Source: Candidatus Amarolinea dominans (GTDB taxonomy: Bacteria; Chloroflexota; Anaerolineae; SSC4; Amarolineaceae). From it: DNA of 64,000 bases. The stretch spans positions 372,001 to 436,000 of the forward strand of contig JADJYJ010000001.1 in the NCBI GenBank assembly GCA_016719785.1, read 5' to 3'. Numbering within the stretch: the stretch's first letter is position 1; the number at the start of each line of letters is the position of its first letter. The notes beneath the pieces were generated by a model, which worked only from the letters and a program-made list of their open reading frames with translations, was not told where the DNA came from and did not search any database. Made by a program: the position numbers and the translations under genes. Positions 62,316 through 64,000 of the stretch are shown here, piece by piece.

Positions 62316-62607
62316 CGGTCAGAACCATTCGATTATAGCAGGAGAGCAGAACCGTACAAAAAAAACACCGTGGATAACGTCACACCCTGGGACAGTGGGC
62401 ATCTCGCCCGCTGTCCATGTTCCCAATATGTTACGCTCACTACCGGGCGCCCATGCGGTGCCCATGCAATAGAACAAGTCTATCTCTCGATCCTTAATAC
62501 TTTGTCACAGTCTTGTAACAGACGAAAGCAAACGGGGAGAGTCGAACGACTCTCCCCGTTGTGATTGCGAACACGCAGGCTGCAACCAGCCCGCGCCCTA
62601 CCGACTA
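62316..62607. other. Intergenic region upstream of the response regulator
   Basis: About 290 bp holding the terminator copy at 62533-62558 and presumably the promoter of the two-component operon. I see no consensus promoter with certainty. Confidence 0.4.
62533..62558 (-). terminator. Terminator hairpin of the pyrophosphatase gene, copy 2
   Basis: Same CGGGGAGAGTC/GACTCTCCCCG stem as at 57873-57898, with a different loop, followed on the minus strand by GTTTGCTTTC. It lies 50 bp beyond the hppA stop. Confidence 0.75.
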
Positions 62608-64000
62608 TTACTTCTTCTTCCCGCCCTTGTGCTCCACGGCCGCGGTGGCGGCGGCGAAGTTGCCGCCCTTGCGGCTGCGCTGCACGGCCCAGCCGATGAT
62701 CAGCAGGCCGATGACGATGATCAGTCCGGTGGTCAGAGTCAGTTCTTTGTACTGAACGATGATCGGCGCAATGATCAGGCTAACCAGGTTGATCACCTTG
62801 ATCATCGGGTTGAGCGCCGGGCCGGCGGTGTCCTTCAGTGGATCGCCGACGGTGTCGCCGACCACGCTGGCCTTGTGACGTTCAGACCCCTTACCGGTGT
62901 TCTTGGCCAGGTTGCGCGGCTCATCTTCGATCGTCTTCTTGGCATTGTCCCAGGCGCCGCCGGCGCTGGCCATGAAGACGGCCAGCAGTTGACCGGATAA
63001 GATGATGCCGGCCAGGAAGCCACCCAGGGCCTCAACTTGCAGCGCCAGACCAACCACCACCGGCGTGACGATGGCGAGCAGCGCCAGGTTGACCAGTTCG
63101 CTCTGCGCAGCCACCGTGGAGATGGTCACAGCCTGGCGATAGTCTGGCTTGACCTTGCCTTCCATCAGACCCGGAATCTTGAACTGGCGACGGACCTCTT
63201 CCACAATCAGGCCGGCGGCGCGCGCCACCGCCTTGATCGCGAGCGCGGAGAAGAGCCACGGTACCGCGCCGCCGATCATGAAGCCGATGAAGACGTTCGG
63301 CTCTGAGACACGGATGCCATTGGCCAGGGCGAGGGGATCAATCTTGGAAACGTCGGTGATGTAAGAGCCAAAGAGCGAGACCGCCGCGATGACGGCCGAA
63401 CCGATGGCGATACCCTTGGTGATAGCCTTGGTCGTGTTACCCACGCCGTCCAGGTCGGCCATGATCTGGCGGGCGTCCTTGTCCAGGCCGGCCATTTCAC
63501 CGATGCCGTTGGCATTGTCGGAGATGGGGCCGAAGGAGTCCATCGCGACGTTGTTGCCGGTCAGGGTCAACATACCGATGCCGGTCAGGGCCACGCCGTA
63601 GAGGATGTACGCCACGCCCATGCCAGAGTAGATCAAAACTGAAGCCAGGATGGTGAGCGCAATCACGAGGGCTGCCCACACACTGGACTCATAACCGACA
63701 GCCAGGCCGGATAGGATCGTGGTGGCCGGGCCGCCGCTGGTTGAGGCGCGAATCTCACGCACAGGCGTCGCTTCGGTGCCGGTAAAATAATCGGTCAGCC
63801 GGTCAAGCACGATTGCCAGCAGAACGCCGGCACTGGTCGAGAGGAACGGTCGCCACCAACCACCGGGAACATCCCGCATATAGAAGAAGGCGACAATCAT
63901 GAAGAGCACGGTGGAGATGGCGGCTGAGGTCAGGAAGCCGCGGAAGATGGCGGCCATCGCATCGCCCGACTTTCCGGGGCCGGCCTTGACCAGGTAAGTG
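62608..64000 (-). CDS. hppA: Membrane proton-translocating pyrophosphatase, partial
   Basis: C-terminal two thirds of an H+-pumping pyrophosphatase; the gene continues past the right edge. Seen: multiple transmembrane helices, TDYFTGTEATPVREIRASTSGGPATTILSGLAVG, DSFGPISDNANGIGEMAGL, GGAWDNAKKTIED and HKASVVGDTVGDPLKDTAGPALN. The segment GNTTKAITKG has Lys where K+-dependent enzymes have Ala, pointing to the K+-independent class. The polar C-terminal tail ends GGKKK. A terminator follows. Confidence 0.95.
   Translation of the reverse strand, partial: TYLVKAGPGKSGDAMAAIFRGFLTSAAISTVLFMIVAFFYMRDVPGGWWRPFLSTSAGVLLAIVLDRLTDYFTGTEATPVREIRASTSGGPATTILSGLAVGYESSVWAALVIALTILASVLIYSGMGVAYILYGVALTGIGMLTLTGNNVAMDSFGPISDNANGIGEMAGLDKDARQIMADLDGVGNTTKAITKGIAIGSAVIAAVSLFGSYITDVSKIDPLALANGIRVSEPNVFIGFMIGGAVPWLFSALAIKAVARAAGLIVEEVRRQFKIPGLMEGKVKPDYRQAVTISTVAAQSELVNLALLAIVTPVVVGLALQVEALGGFLAGIILSGQLLAVFMASAGGAWDNAKKTIEDEPRNLAKNTGKGSERHKASVVGDTVGDPLKDTAGPALNPMIKVINLVSLIIAPIIVQYKELTLTTGLIIVIGLLIIGWAVQRSRKGGNFAAATAAVEHKGGKKK

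Overview
The window looks like a high-GC chromosome fragment of a Chloroflexota bacterium (Anaerolineae/Caldilineae-like), probably from a metagenome assembly. This is inference: no rRNA or tRNA gene was recognised. It rests on the gene mix (paired phosphate-transport ATPases, DUF234-type ATPases, many double-GNAT acetyltransferases, LonB-like protease, membrane pyrophosphatase) and on numerous short dispersed palindromes. A 140-bp poly-G stretch and a one-base frameshift in pgm suggest local assembly or read errors.

Layout. 1-5.3 kb: central carbon genes tkt, pgi and pgm on the minus strand. 5.5-9.1 kb: a truncated glycosyltransferase, a YbaK-type deacylase and the cysteine operon cysK-cysE. 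cysK is preceded by what looks like a complete attenuation leader: a consensus-like promoter, a leaderless Cys-rich reading frame, an alternative pairing segment and an intrinsic terminator. 9.2-15.5 kb (plus strand): orphan MNT nucleotidyltransferase, poly-G tract, LonB-like protease, nagA, a SIS-domain deaminase/isomerase candidate bracketed by inverted repeats, and a Fur-family regulator. 15.7-22.1 kb (minus): double-GNAT proteins, rsgA and an ABC-2 exporter. 22.6-25.4 kb: a large secreted metalloprotease-like protein. 25.6-33.8 kb: DUF234 ATPase with a palindromic promoter, ferredoxin-NADP reductase, CBS protein, secreted or lipoproteins, adenosine deaminase and GNAT.

33.8-38.9 kb holds a FecR-like lipoprotein downstream of a SIR2-STAND-transmembrane protein whose SIR2 catalytic positions appear substituted, then two small genes (DUF2442, DUF433) behind duplicated promoters. 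38.9-48.3 kb: aconitase, a MazEF-like pair, an AAA ATPase/nuclease-like protein, and the phosphate operon pstS-pstC-pstA-pstB-pstB. 48.4-57.9 kb: an ArsR-VOC fusion on a leaderless-type promoter, a winged-helix protein, a PNPOx-like protein, a beta-propeller/MoaD pair, DUF433-DUF5615 and Phd-PIN pairs, a DinB-like protein, a DUF234 remnant, an SDR and a VOC protein. 57.9-62.3 kb: secreted or membrane-anchored proteins beside a histidine kinase/response regulator pair. The right edge carries a partial K+-independent-type membrane pyrophosphatase gene.

How parts may work together: nagA and the SIS gene can feed amino sugars into the pgi/tkt pathway. cysK-cysE is likely controlled by cysteine supply. 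The two PstB subunits look like an obligate heterodimer with one degenerate ATP site. The SIR2-STAND/FecR pair resembles an immune or envelope-sensing module, but its function is not established.
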